64,000 bases of DNA from the NCBI GenBank assembly GCA_019358855.1, contig JAHHII010000002.1:1-64000 (forward strand), given 5' to 3'. The stretch comes from Timaviella obliquedivisa GSE-PSE-MK23-08B. Its GTDB lineage: Bacteria > Cyanobacteriota > Cyanobacteriia > Elainellales > Elainellaceae. Numbering within the stretch: the first letter of the stretch is position 1; each line of letters begins with the position of its first letter. The position numbers and the translations under genes were made by a program. The notes under the pieces were generated by a model, which saw only the letters and a list, made by a program, of their open reading frames with translations, was not told where the DNA came from and ran no database searches. Of the stretch, positions 54,615 through 63,676 are shown piece by piece.

Positions 54615-56087
54615 ATGGACAAACTGACTCATTATCCTATGGTGATTGGTGACGAACTCGTCACGACAGGCAACGAAGACTTGATTGAACCTGCTACCGG
54701 AAAACCTTTTGCGACCACTGCCTGGGGAACTCCCGTTGATGTCGATCGCGCCGTTGTTGCTGCAAAGCAAGCGCAAGTCGGTTGGGGCGCAATGTCCTAC
54801 GGCGAACGAAGTGTCGCTCTGATGAAGTTTGCCGATGCGCTAGAAGCCAAAAGCGAAATGCTGGCACAGCTAGAAAGCCAAAATGCGGGCAAACCCATGA
54901 AGCTAGCCGCAGGCGGAGATATTCCTTTTGCGATCGATAATTTGCGCTATTTTGCAGCCGTAGTACGTCGGCAAGATGGTACAGCAGCAGGCGAATATGT
55001 GGGTGGCTACACCAGCCTGATCCGGCGGGAACCCATTGGCGTGATCGGTGCCATTACGCCCTGGAATTACCCCTTTATGATGGCGATTTGGAAAATCGCC
55101 CCAGCGATCGCCGCAGGTAACGCGATCGTGATCAAGCCTGCTCCCAACACGCCTACAACTACAATTGAACTCGCAAAAATTGCATTGGAATGTGGCTTGC
55201 CCCCAGGCGTAATCAACGTTGTTACGGGCGGCGCAGAAGTGGGTGAAGCCCTTTGTACCCACACCGACGTGGGCATGATTAGCTTTACAGGCAGCACCCG
55301 TACAGGCAAACGTATTGCCGTCTTAGCCAGTTCTACCGTCAAGCGCGTCAGCCTGGAACTGGGCGGCAAAGCTCCCTTCGTTGTCTTTGCCGATGCTGAC
55401 CTGGAAGCCGCCGCCAGAGGCGCAATTCCAGCGGCATTTATGAACACGGGACAAGACTGCACCGCCGCCACCCGCATTTATGTGCAAGATGAAGTGTTTG
55501 ATCAATTCCTCAACCGCTTAATTGAACTGACAAATACGCTCAAAGTCGGTCATCCCGCCCACGCAGACACCGATATTGGGCCGCTCACCAGCGAAACCCA
55601 TCGGCTAAAGGTGCATAGTTTTGTTGAAGAAGCGCAGCAACAGGGCGTAAGGATTGCGGCAGGTGGAGTCATGCCGACCGATGCAGGGTATTTTTATCCG
55701 CCAACTATTCTAACGGAAGCACCCCAGTCTTCAAGCTGCGTTCAGGACGAAATCTTTGGGCCCGTCATTGTGGTCAATCGATTTAACAATGAGGCTGAAG
55801 CGGTTCAATTAGCAAACGATACGCCCTACGGCTTGGCAGGAAGTGTGTGGACACTAAACGTGCAGCGAGCCATGCGCATGGCAGCGGCAATGGAGTGCGG
55901 GACGGTGTGGATTAACGATCATTTGCCGATCGCCAGTGAAATGCCCCACGGCGGATTGAAGCAAAGTGGTTACGGCAAAGATATGTCGCACTATGCCCTG
56001 GAAGAATACACCGTTGTTAAACATGTCATGTTCGACATTACAGGCGACGCTAAAAAAGCATGGCACTCGGTAGTGTTCGACGCTTAA
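54615..56087 (+). CDS. patD: aldehyde dehydrogenase, gamma-aminobutyraldehyde/betaine-aldehyde type
   Basis: It oxidises an amino-aldehyde to the acid with NAD(P)+ in the cytosol. The domain order is complete: TPWNYPFMMAIWKIAPAIAAGN, SFTGSTRTGKRIA, catalytic Glu in LELGGKAP, catalytic Cys in NTGQDCTAATRI, EIFGPVI and the end SEMPHGGLKQSGYGKDMS. The sequence closely follows E. coli PatD (putrescine breakdown) in its Cys region and C-terminus, as I recall. ATG 54615 is chosen over an upstream TTG. The substrate in this strain is inferred, not shown. Confidence 0.85.
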   Translation: MDKLTHYPMVIGDELVTTGNEDLIEPATGKPFATTAWGTPVDVDRAVVAAKQAQVGWGAMSYGERSVALMKFADALEAKSEMLAQLESQNAGKPMKLAAGGDIPFAIDNLRYFAAVVRRQDGTAAGEYVGGYTSLIRREPIGVIGAITPWNYPFMMAIWKIAPAIAAGNAIVIKPAPNTPTTTIELAKIALECGLPPGVINVVTGGAEVGEALCTHTDVGMISFTGSTRTGKRIAVLASSTVKRVSLELGGKAPFVVFADADLEAAARGAIPAAFMNTGQDCTAATRIYVQDEVFDQFLNRLIELTNTLKVGHPAHADTDIGPLTSETHRLKVHSFVEEAQQQGVRIAAGGVMPTDAGYFYPPTILTEAPQSSSCVQDEIFGPVIVVNRFNNEAEAVQLANDTPYGLAGSVWTLNVQRAMRMAAAMECGTVWINDHLPIASEMPHGGLKQSGYGKDMSHYALEEYTVVKHVMFDITGDAKKAWHSVVFDA

Positions 56088-56197
56088 ATTTCGACGCTCA
56101 AATTCGGATATCCCTTATCCTCTCCTCAGCGATCGCTCAGCTTGGCAACGTAACATGGGAGATAATGTAAAGATACATATCGAAACCTGAGGAACCC

Positions 56198-56863
56198 ATG
56201 TCTTTATTTGGACTGTTTAACAAAAAGTCAGTGCTTCCTACTCCTGAAGAAGCGCTGACTGGACGGTCAGAAGCGATACCTGTTCCGGCTCGACATTTTG
56301 TCAACGGCAATCCGCTCCAGCCGCCCTTTCCTGCTGGCATAGAAACTGCTGTGTTTGGTCTAGGCTGCTTCTGGGGAGCAGAACGTAAGTTCTGGCAGGT
56401 CAAAGGCGTTTACACCACAGCCGTAGGCTATGCTGCCGGAATCACGCCTAACCCAAGCTATCAAGAAGTTTGTTCGGGCATGACAGGACATAATGAAGTT
56501 GTCTTAGTGGCGTTCGATCCCAAAGTGGTGAGCTACGAAGATCTGCTGAAAGTTTTCTGGGAAAGCCACAATCCTACCCAAGGAATGCAGCAGGGGAACG
56601 ATCGAGGAACTCAGTACCGTTCGGGCATCTATACCTATTCTGAGGCTCAGCGCAAAGCAGCAGAGGTTTCTAGAGAAATGTACCAAAAAGCATTGACAGA
56701 AGCAAAATACGGAGAGATTACCACCGAAATCGTAGCCGCTCCCACCTTTTACTACGCTGAAGAATATCACCAGCAATACCTGGCGAAAAACCCCGGTGGT
56801 TACTGTGGCTTAGGCGGCACGAATGTTTCTTGCCCTGTCATGGTCACTCGTTACGAAAGCTAA
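56198..56863 (+). CDS. msrA: peptide-methionine (S)-S-oxide reductase
   Basis: It repairs oxidised methionine in proteins. The active site [15 protein letters not shown] holds the catalytic Cys; GYAAG and the [13 protein letters not shown] tail follow, with the second resolving-type cysteines there. The N-terminal 40 residues ([15 protein letters not shown]) are the usual cyanobacterial extension. Length 221 is normal. It is a single gene just upstream of the repeat region at 56892. Confidence 0.96.
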   Translation: MSLFGLFNKKSVLPTPEEALTGRSEAIPVPARHFVNGNPLQPPFPAGIETAVFGLGCFWGAERKFWQVKGVYTTAVGYAAGITPNPSYQEVCSGMTGHNEVVLVAFDPKVVSYEDLLKVFWESHNPTQGMQQGNDRGTQYRSGIYTYSEAQRKAAEVSREMYQKALTEAKYGEITTEIVAAPTFYYAEEYHQQYLAKNPGGYCGLGGTNVSCPVMVTRYES

Positions 56864-56891
56864 GGGAGTTGCGATTAAATAACGCCCCGAA

Positions 56892-57107
56892 CCGCCCCCT
56901 AAATCCCCCATTCTGGGGCAGGGCTGATCTATTGATTAGAGGAAAACCTCATAACCCGCATTCTTGGGTTTGAGCTTATATGGGTGTCTACCAATACTCA
57001 ACAGAAGGATAAGGAGCAGAGGTATTTTCCTTCTTTCAATAGATCAGCCCTGCCATTCTGGGGGACTTCCGAACCTGTCAAAGTCCCCCAGAATAGGGGA
57101 TCTAGGG
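56892..57107. repeat. C-rich palindromic repeat, copy 2, interrupted
   Basis: The left arm (56892-56917, CCCCTAAATCCCCCATTC core) and right arm (57054-57107, with AAGTCCCCCAGAATAGGGG) together form one palindrome like the one at 36981-37060; both also share GACTTCCGA after the first inner stem. A 136-bp element has been inserted in the left inner stem. Confidence 0.8.
56918..57053. mobile_element. 136-bp MITE related to the ISAs1-family element
   Basis: Terminal inverted repeats begin GCAGGGCTGATCTATTGA on both sides (18 bp perfect), and the last 31 bp (57023-57053) are identical to the right end of the insertion sequence at 688-1845. CATTCTGGG (56909-56917 and 57054-57062) is duplicated at the edges. 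It has no coding capacity; its interior does not match the full-length element that I can see. It is probably moved by that transposase. Confidence 0.88.
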
Positions 57108-57181
57108 ATCTGATAAGTCAATGCATCCCATTGGGGTTTTATTTTCACGCAACTCCCTAACCTAATGCTTGATTTCTAGAA

Positions 57182-57229
57182 GGGTAGGCATCTAGTCTGA
57201 TTCAGTTTAGAAAAAGAAAATGCCTACCC
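57182..57229. terminator. terminator-like hairpin
   Basis: GGGTAGGCAT (57182-57191) pairs with ATGCCTACCC (57220-57229). It lies just past the stop of the leftward RibD-like gene and may end that transcript. Confidence 0.65.
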
Positions 57230-57236
57230 CTTTGAG

Positions 57237-57953
57237 TTATAAGACTTGGTAGTGGAGAAATACCTCTTGGGCGATCGCCTTTACCTCCAGCAATTCTAAT
57301 CGTGGTGCAATTCCCTCTAACACTCCCAGACCTTCTACAGGAGTGGGCGCGTCCTTCCCTCCCAGTAACAACGGACAAACCGTCAACCATAGTTCATCAA
57401 CTCCCCCTACCTCTAAGAGAGAAGCCACCACTTCACCACCACCAGTTACTACCAGCCGTTCCAAGCCCAACTGCCGCAACTGCTGTAATGCGTCTACCCA
57501 ATCTAACCCTGTTGCCCCCTGTTTTCCTTTGATCACTCGCTCAAACTTTTCTATCTGTAGCCGATTTGCTTGGGAGACTGTCGTTAGGAGCCAGCGGGGA
57601 ACAGCTTGCCGAAAAAAGAGGGAATGAGTGTCAAATTGGGCAGATTGAGAACAGACAATATGGACAGGTTGGGGGAATTTCCCTTGGTGTTGGCGGTGCT
57701 GGAGCAGATTGGGGTGAGTGATCCGTAGCGTACTGCCATAGGCACGAAGAGTGCCTGCTCCAAACAGTACGCCATCGGCTTGGGCAATTTGGGTTTCTAG
57801 GTGGCTTTTGTCTTGGGCAGACCCAAACCGAGCAGGCGATCGCCCAGCATCCGCAATTTTGCCATCTGCACTCATCGCCAGGACAACAGTAACGTGGGGG
57901 CGGTGCGTCTTAGAACCGTCAGGCTCTGGGAAAGCAGCTAGATTGGCAGCCAT
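57237..57953 (-). CDS. RibD C-terminal-domain (pyrimidine reductase-like) protein
   Basis: It is a 238-residue protein of the dihydrofolate-reductase-like fold of RibD. It begins with PHVTVVLAMSADGKIADAGRSPARFGS, which matches the RibD substrate loop, then LFGAGTLRAYGSTLRITH and VVTGGGEVVASLLEVGGVDELWLTVCPLLLGG. No deaminase domain is present. It probably reduces a riboflavin precursor or a related compound with NADPH. It is single and leftward. Confidence 0.88.
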   Translation of the reverse strand: MAANLAAFPEPDGSKTHRPHVTVVLAMSADGKIADAGRSPARFGSAQDKSHLETQIAQADGVLFGAGTLRAYGSTLRITHPNLLQHRQHQGKFPQPVHIVCSQSAQFDTHSLFFRQAVPRWLLTTVSQANRLQIEKFERVIKGKQGATGLDWVDALQQLRQLGLERLVVTGGGEVVASLLEVGGVDELWLTVCPLLLGGKDAPTPVEGLGVLEGIAPRLELLEVKAIAQEVFLHYQVL

Positions 57954-58183
57954 ATTATAAAGATGCGCTCTAATTCTTTACAAAATTCTCGATCGCTAGT
58001 TTGCATTTCTCTGTATCTTTGTGATTACATCTTTATGTGCATGAAGAAACATTGAAGAATCGTATTTTTACATACGGATGCCTCAGTTGTCCCATTGACT
58101 AGGGGAGTAAGCTGAATAGTAATACTTAGATGCAGCTTGCGGGTCTCTGTGCTAAGTCTGACACCTCAAGTCGAAATATCACT

Positions 58184-60196
58184 ATGGCTATGCTAGGTCA
58201 GTCCTCTTTTCGTCGAATTCTGCTGCTGCGGATTCTGCTGCTCAGTATTCCTATCTTATTCCTAGGCACAGGAGTAACCTTTCGCAAAGCGCGCGAAAGT
58301 CTACTCAGAACCGCCAAGGCTAATTTGGAGCAGAGCGCGGTGCGAAAAGCGGCAAGCATTCAAAGCCATATTGATGCTGTGGGAAACAATTTGGCGATCG
58401 CCAGTCAGACGGCAGCCCTCAAGAACGGATCCCCCATTTCCTCTAAAACATTTTTAACCCAACTCCTGCCCACCCTGTCTCCCGATGTTCGCTGCTTGCA
58501 AATGAAAGATCTTTGGGAAGGTCGGACAGTTGCCAGTACCTGCGGTAACCAAGTTTTCAACCTTGCTACGGCAAAAAGCTGGGCTAAGCAAGAAGACGCA
58601 ACTGACCCCGATCGCCTCAAAGTCCGAGCCGTTGAGTTCGATCGCACCCAGCGGGTCACCCAAACTGACAGAACCAGCCAGCTTAACCTGATTATCAGCA
58701 CTCCCATCTATACCCCCAGTGGGCAGCTTCGCTACAGCCTCTCAGCAGAAACGATCTTAAAGCAATTGGAAAGCGGTGGTGACTCGTTGCTAGAAGGCTA
58801 CACCGCCGTAATGGACGAAAATGGTACTTTCCTGGCTCACCCCTACCCCGATCGCGTGGGCAAACAACAGGTCAACACTCGCTTCCAAGACATTTTAAAT
58901 AACGTCAAAATAAACGAACCGGGCGTACGGCAAGTTTTTGGCATTTCAGATGCTGAAACCGAATGGGTAGCAGGATTTAGTCCCCTTACCTTGTCTAGCC
59001 CAACCAATGAAAACCGTAATTGGGCAGTGCTAGCCGTTACTACCACCGAAAGCGCCCTCCAAGGGCTAGAAAATATCAGGCAGAGCTTGCTAATTCTAAC
59101 GGCAGGGCTACTAGCGGCTCATTTGTTAGCCATGGTTTACATGGCACGTGATTTGGCACTACCCATTGAACAGCTAGGCAAATACGCCCTGCGAATTCAT
59201 CGGCGCAATTCCTCTGAACGAGCGCCTCGTAACTTTAGAATTCGTGAACTTAACCACTTGGCAGAAGTGCTAGACAACATGGTGGGGCGCTTAGAAGAAC
59301 GTGCCAAAGAGTTAGAGTCGGCGTGGCAAGAGGCAGAAGCCGCTAACCAAATTAAAAGCGAATTCCTCGCCAATACCTCCCATGAACTTCGGACTCCACT
59401 CAACGCTATTATCGGCTGCATTCGGCTCGTTAAAGACGGCTGCTGCGATAGCCATGAAGAAGAAGTAGAGTTTCTAGAGCAGGCAGATAAGGCAGCAATT
59501 CATCTACTGAAAATCATCAATGACCTCCTTGATATTCAAAGAATTGAAGAAGACAAGCTGCCCTTAGCCATTGAAACAATTGATATCCGGCAAATTCTTA
59601 AAGATGCAGTAGCGCTCGAAACCGTACAGACTAATCAGAAAGGTTTGCAGCTAATTGTTAAAGCTTGGCCCCAGCCCTTGATGGTGCGAGCAGACCCCGC
59701 GCGGTTGCGGCAAGTGTTGCTCAATGTGCTCTATAACGCTGCTAAGTTTACCGACGAAGGCAGCATTACGGTTGAGACTCGTATAGACTCGGCACCCTCG
59801 ATTCATGGCTCAGACCAAGGTGAGAAAATTCAGGGTGAGCAAAACGGGCATTCTGCCCATGCATCAGGAAAAAATTGGGTCATTCTCTCAGTGAAAGATA
59901 CGGGCATTGGCATCGATCCAGCCCAGCAGCACAAGTTATTCCGCCCGTTTGTGATGGTGGATGGCACCACTACTCGTAAGTTTGAAGGGACAGGGTTAGG
60001 GCTAGCAATTTCTCGGAACCTGATTGAGCTAATGGGGGGACGGATTAGTCTTTACAGTGATGGCATGGGGCTAGGGACAACGGTAAGGATTTCTTTACCC
60101 GTTTTTGAGACGGCTCAACCTATTGTGGTACCGCTTATAGAAGGGGACGAAATGAAGACAGCGATCGAGCCCTCGGTCATGAGCCAGCCAGGATAA
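58184..60196 (+). CDS. sensor histidine kinase with extracytoplasmic Cache-type domain
   Basis: Start ATG 58184 is preferred to 58130 because the signal-type hydrophobic helix (ILLLRILLLSIPILFLGTGVTF) then lies near the N-terminus. A dCache-like sensor domain (about residues 50-280) is followed by a second helix, a HAMP-like linker (LALPIEQLGKYALRIHRR), a coiled coil, the H-box LANTSHELRTPLNAIIG, N-box NVLYNAAKFTDEG and G boxes VKDTGIGIDP and GTGLGLAISRNLIELMGG. Length is about 670. No receiver domain is attached, and no partner is adjacent. It probably senses a small solute. Confidence 0.92.
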   Translation: MAMLGQSSFRRILLLRILLLSIPILFLGTGVTFRKARESLLRTAKANLEQSAVRKAASIQSHIDAVGNNLAIASQTAALKNGSPISSKTFLTQLLPTLSPDVRCLQMKDLWEGRTVASTCGNQVFNLATAKSWAKQEDATDPDRLKVRAVEFDRTQRVTQTDRTSQLNLIISTPIYTPSGQLRYSLSAETILKQLESGGDSLLEGYTAVMDENGTFLAHPYPDRVGKQQVNTRFQDILNNVKINEPGVRQVFGISDAETEWVAGFSPLTLSSPTNENRNWAVLAVTTTESALQGLENIRQSLLILTAGLLAAHLLAMVYMARDLALPIEQLGKYALRIHRRNSSERAPRNFRIRELNHLAEVLDNMVGRLEERAKELESAWQEAEAANQIKSEFLANTSHELRTPLNAIIGCIRLVKDGCCDSHEEEVEFLEQADKAAIHLLKIINDLLDIQRIEEDKLPLAIETIDIRQILKDAVALETVQTNQKGLQLIVKAWPQPLMVRADPARLRQVLLNVLYNAAKFTDEGSITVETRIDSAPSIHGSDQGEKIQGEQNGHSAHASGKNWVILSVKDTGIGIDPAQQHKLFRPFVMVDGTTTRKFEGTGLGLAISRNLIELMGGRISLYSDGMGLGTTVRISLPVFETAQPIVVPLIEGDEMKTAIEPSVMSQPG

Positions 60197-60202
60197 AGCC
60201 AC

Positions 60203-61330
60203 TTAGGGCAAGGAAATTGTCGATTTAACTTCTATGACTTGCCCATTCTGGTTGAGCGATCGCGTTAAAGCCGACAATACTTCTACTAACGCTGCACCCA
60301 ACCCACCCGACGAAATATGCGAGGGTTTATTTTGCTGAACGCAGTCTAAAAAATGCCGACAGACTTCTCGAAGCGGCTCAGTTTGAGCAAACTCCAAAAT
60401 TTGCTGTTGCTGATTCACTGGGGAAAACTGCTGCCCCATCGCCTCCAAGTGACCGCGCTGGAAAGTGAGCGGCGCAGCGGGCAAAAGCTCGTCAAAAACC
60501 AAGGTGCCGCGATCGCCCACCAAACACAGCCGCCGCTGCTTATCGGGGTTAGACCAGCACAGATGAATAAACGCCTGAAACCCGCTTGGGTAAGTTAACT
60601 TCACCCAAACCAAATCAGATAAGCCCTTAGGAAAAAGAGGCTCTGTTTGGGGCTGAAGCCAGACTGTACCCTGTGCCTGCACTTGGATTGGAGTTTCGTT
60701 GAGCCAGCAATTAAAAATAGCAATATCGTGAATTGCCAAATCCCAGAGCGCATCTACATCTTGACGGATGGGCCCTAAATGGGTGCGATCGGCATATCCA
60801 TACCGCAAACCGCCGAGCAATTGCTGTCTCATCACTTCTTGTCCGCGCTGGACGGCTGGATGGAAGAGATAGGTATGGTCAATCACAAGCTGCCGTTGCT
60901 GTGTCACCGCAAGTTGGCAAAGTTCAAGCGATTCAGCAGAATTGAGAGTAAGGGGCTTTTCGACAAGAACGTGGAGTCCCTGTTGAAGGGCAGCTTTGAT
61001 GAGAGGGTAATGAGTTGCGGCAGGAGTGGCGATCGCCACAGCCTCAAGACCTTGTAGCTGAATTGCCTTCAGCCAATCTGTGGTCAGTAACACCTGGCTA
61101 TCTAAACTAAACTTCTGCGCCAATTGCTCCAGCCGTTCTGCAAATGGGTCAACGATCGCCACCACATTGGCTGGAGGTAGCTCCAAAAAGTTTCGCAACA
61201 AATGCGTTCCCCAACGCCCACACCCAAGCAACGCCATCCCAATTGTACGAGAAGGGGGAAACGAAAAGCTTTGAGAAGTCGATACGACAGATTTAGTTTG
61301 AGTTGAGAAAACTTGAGGGCTGAGGGTCAA
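60203..61330 (-). CDS. Gfo/Idh/MocA-family oxidoreductase
   Basis: An N-terminal Rossmann motif MALLGCGRWGTHLLRNF near residue 32, VEKPLTLN near 125 (the family EKP motif), and ALWDLAIHDIAIFNCW. Length is 375. Substrate is unknown; it is more divergent than the copy at 4731-5816 and may act on a sugar-nucleotide. It converges on the sensor kinase with a 6-bp gap. The catalytic Lys of EKP is present. Confidence 0.88.
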   Translation of the reverse strand: MTLSPQVFSTQTKSVVSTSQSFSFPPSRTIGMALLGCGRWGTHLLRNFLELPPANVVAIVDPFAERLEQLAQKFSLDSQVLLTTDWLKAIQLQGLEAVAIATPAATHYPLIKAALQQGLHVLVEKPLTLNSAESLELCQLAVTQQRQLVIDHTYLFHPAVQRGQEVMRQQLLGGLRYGYADRTHLGPIRQDVDALWDLAIHDIAIFNCWLNETPIQVQAQGTVWLQPQTEPLFPKGLSDLVWVKLTYPSGFQAFIHLCWSNPDKQRRLCLVGDRGTLVFDELLPAAPLTFQRGHLEAMGQQFSPVNQQQQILEFAQTEPLREVCRHFLDCVQQNKPSHISSGGLGAALVEVLSALTRSLNQNGQVIEVKSTISLP

Positions 61331-61429
61331 AGTTGGGTTCTCCGTCGGTTTTCTCTAGATTCTGAATAAATCTAGAGGATGTCAGCCCAGTGTTCCCGAC
61401 CCATTTTTAGACGTAACGCCCGACCAAAT

Positions 61430-62176
61430 TTATTGAGACTCAGGTTGCGGCGGGGTAGAGGGTTGCGAGCCAGCCTCTTGCAGCCGGAAGTACGCCACCT
61501 GTGCCGCTGCCTGCTCTGCCGCTTTTTTAGATTGCCCTTTGCCCTGTCCCCAGGACTTGCCTTGAAACCAAACTTCTGCGGCAAACCGCTCTGCGTCTCC
61601 GTGTCCTTGCCCAACTTCAGTGACCCGGTACTCAGGCAAGGTTTGGTGATGAATTTGCGTCCATGCCTGAAGCGCACCCTTATAGTTTTGAAAGGCTGGG
61701 TCAAGCCGAATCGTTTCTGCCCATTCTTGTAGATGGGAGTCGAGCCAGGGACGGATTAGTTTAAGGTCATGGGTGCTGAGGTAAAGTGCTGCCAAAATTG
61801 CCTCAAGGGCAGCAGCCAGGCGACCTTCTTGTCCAGCTTTATCGCCCAATGCGCTGTCAGACATGAGCAGGTAGCGATCGAGTCCATAGCGGCTGGCAAT
61901 TTGTGATAAAACGCGATCGCTCACCACCATTCCTCGAATGGCCGACAGTTCACCCTCAGTTGCATCAGGATACATTTCAAATAAAAACTCTGCCGCAGTT
62001 AACCGAATCACAGCATCGCCCACAAACTCTAGCCGCTCATAGTTGGCTTCAGCAGAGAGAGTGGGATGGGTCAATGCCAAATCTAAAAGCTGCCAACGCA
62101 CAGCCGCAGGGTTGGCAATACCCAGTTTTTCAACCAGTCGATGCAGTTGGATTTGACGGCGCGAATCAAGCGGCAT
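61430..62176 (-). CDS. rnc: ribonuclease III
   Basis: It cuts double-stranded RNA in rRNA processing and antisense regulation. The signature NYERLEFVGDAVIRLTAAEFLF is present, with the following EGELSAIRGMVVSDRVLSQIA; a dsRNA-binding domain spans about residues 165-235 (NYKGALQAWTQ, FAAEVWFQG, SKKAAEQAAAQVA). Length 248 is normal. The RNase P RNA gene lies about 60 bp upstream on the same strand. Confidence 0.95.
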   Translation of the reverse strand: MPLDSRRQIQLHRLVEKLGIANPAAVRWQLLDLALTHPTLSAEANYERLEFVGDAVIRLTAAEFLFEMYPDATEGELSAIRGMVVSDRVLSQIASRYGLDRYLLMSDSALGDKAGQEGRLAAALEAILAALYLSTHDLKLIRPWLDSHLQEWAETIRLDPAFQNYKGALQAWTQIHHQTLPEYRVTEVGQGHGDAERFAAEVWFQGKSWGQGKGQSKKAAEQAAAQVAYFRLQEAGSQPSTPPQPESQ

Positions 62177-62231
62177 AGCATGTAAACGATCCAGAAGGTC
62201 GTTCTCTTCGAGCAGAGGAAAATGAGAGGGG

Positions 62232-62636
62232 AGAGGCAGACATAAGCCGGGTTCTGTCGAAGGACGGTTATCTATCTGGGATGCCTGTTACCAGACACCT
62301 CTAGCGGATTGCGCAAAGGCAGGTTGCCCTACCTTTACCCGAAGCGGGTAAAAGACCAACCCTTGCTCCGTTCAACCTTGCTTCCAACCGGGGTTTACCG
62401 AGCCAACGCCTCTCGACGTTGCTGGTGCGCTCTTACCGCACCTTTGCACCCTTACCTGGCTATTGTTAAATTTGAACTAAATCTAAAATTTAAAACTGAC
62501 CAGGCGGTATCTTTCTGTGGCACTATCCTCACGGTCACCCGCACTGGGCGTTACCCAGCAAGTTTGGTCTTTTGGAAGCCCGGACTTTCCTCAGGCAAAA
62601 GCCTGCAACCGCCAGTCTTCCTCTTCCCCTCAATCT
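62232..62636 (-). ncRNA. rnpB: RNase P RNA component
   Basis: Read leftwards, the 5' half shows GAGGAAAGTCCGGGCT and the 3' end ends in AACCCGGCTTATGTCTGCC, the universal RNase P motifs, with GGGTAACGCCCAGTGCGGG nearby. The specificity domain and an AT-rich cyanobacterial P12-type segment (62461-62505) lie between. RNase P trims 5' ends of pre-tRNA. The boundaries are estimated to within a few nucleotides. Confidence 0.95.
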
Positions 62637-62725
62637 AGTTTACAAGGCAGTGAGACAAGCGTACGCAGAGATGCTGAAGAACCAGGAGAAGCTGAGATGA
62701 TAGGGGCTTGTGTAGAAAGGAAAAA

Positions 62726-63676
62726 TCAAGCATTACCCAAGATCATTTGATGTAGCTGTTGCCGAAAATCAGACGATAAGTATTGTTGTCGAATGGGTTC
62801 CCAGTTAGCCATTGCTTGTCGTTGATCTTTGCTAATAGCGTCTTGCAATCCTGGTACTTCAACTTTTTGAGATCGCAATATTTCTAATAAGATGTAGCCA
62901 TCTTGAACTTTTCCTAAATTCTCTTGTAGTGTTTTCAACTCTTCAATCCAATTTTGAAAAGCAGAATCATAGAAAGTTTCAAAGAATTCTGATTGATAGC
63001 GCACTGCCTTAAAAGCTTTACGTAAATCGTGGAGCGTTATGTGAGCTTCCGTATCTTGTGACGGCTCTGGTAACTGAGCCGATATTAACCAACCAGGATG
63101 GAGCAATAGGGCAGACAAAAGTGGATTAACTAACTCGGGGATGGCGATCGCCAGGGGCAGTTGAGCGATCGCCCGATACTGTGGGCAGCTTAACCAGTCT
63201 TCGTAGGCTGCTTTAATTTTCTTGTAGGGCGATCGGGTCAATATTGTCTCTACTGCCGAAAAAGCTTGATGCCGATCTTTCTGAAGATGCTTAAGCAGCG
63301 TTTGGACAGTTTCTTGTTCCGAAGAATTGAGCAGTGGAGAATAATGATCTTTAACTGCGGCAGTTTGAACATCCAAATCACGAAGTTTGCCTAGAGCTTT
63401 TCCGAGGAAGCGAACTTGTTTAAGCTGGGCAGCTTTGGGTAACTCTATAACAGTATCAAACACTTGCAGAGCCGACTGTAATCGTCGAGCCGCAACCCGC
63501 ATTTTGTGTAAATGCTCTGGGTTTTGATCAGCTAAAACGTTCTGCTTTTGCTTCTTTAAAGCGTAAAACTGCTTGTTAATGATGGTGTAGGCGTAGTCAC
63601 CTAACGTGGTATTGACTGGGGAGGGGCGATCGACCAATTCAGACAAAGGTTGATCATGTAGCTGCAATTCAATCAT
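62726..63676 (-). CDS. CHAD-domain protein
   Basis: A 316-residue helical protein of the CHAD family, whose conserved histidines bind polyphosphate-like anions. Visible are HKMRVAARRLQSALQVFD near residue 56, the repeat-like partner HDLRKAFKAVRYQSEFFE near 217, and alternating charged helices. No CYTH domain is fused. It may be associated with polyphosphate granules. It is single; an ATG at 63676 follows an AGGAGGA-type ribosome site. Confidence 0.92.
   Translation of the reverse strand: MIELQLHDQPLSELVDRPSPVNTTLGDYAYTIINKQFYALKKQKQNVLADQNPEHLHKMRVAARRLQSALQVFDTVIELPKAAQLKQVRFLGKALGKLRDLDVQTAAVKDHYSPLLNSSEQETVQTLLKHLQKDRHQAFSAVETILTRSPYKKIKAAYEDWLSCPQYRAIAQLPLAIAIPELVNPLLSALLLHPGWLISAQLPEPSQDTEAHITLHDLRKAFKAVRYQSEFFETFYDSAFQNWIEELKTLQENLGKVQDGYILLEILRSQKVEVPGLQDAISKDQRQAMANWEPIRQQYLSSDFRQQLHQMILGNA

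Larger units (their letters stand above)
56864..57236. other. intergenic region with nested repeats
   Basis: It holds the split palindromic repeat (56892-57107), the MITE inside it, and a terminator hairpin (57182-57229). No protein gene is supported. Confidence 0.7.
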
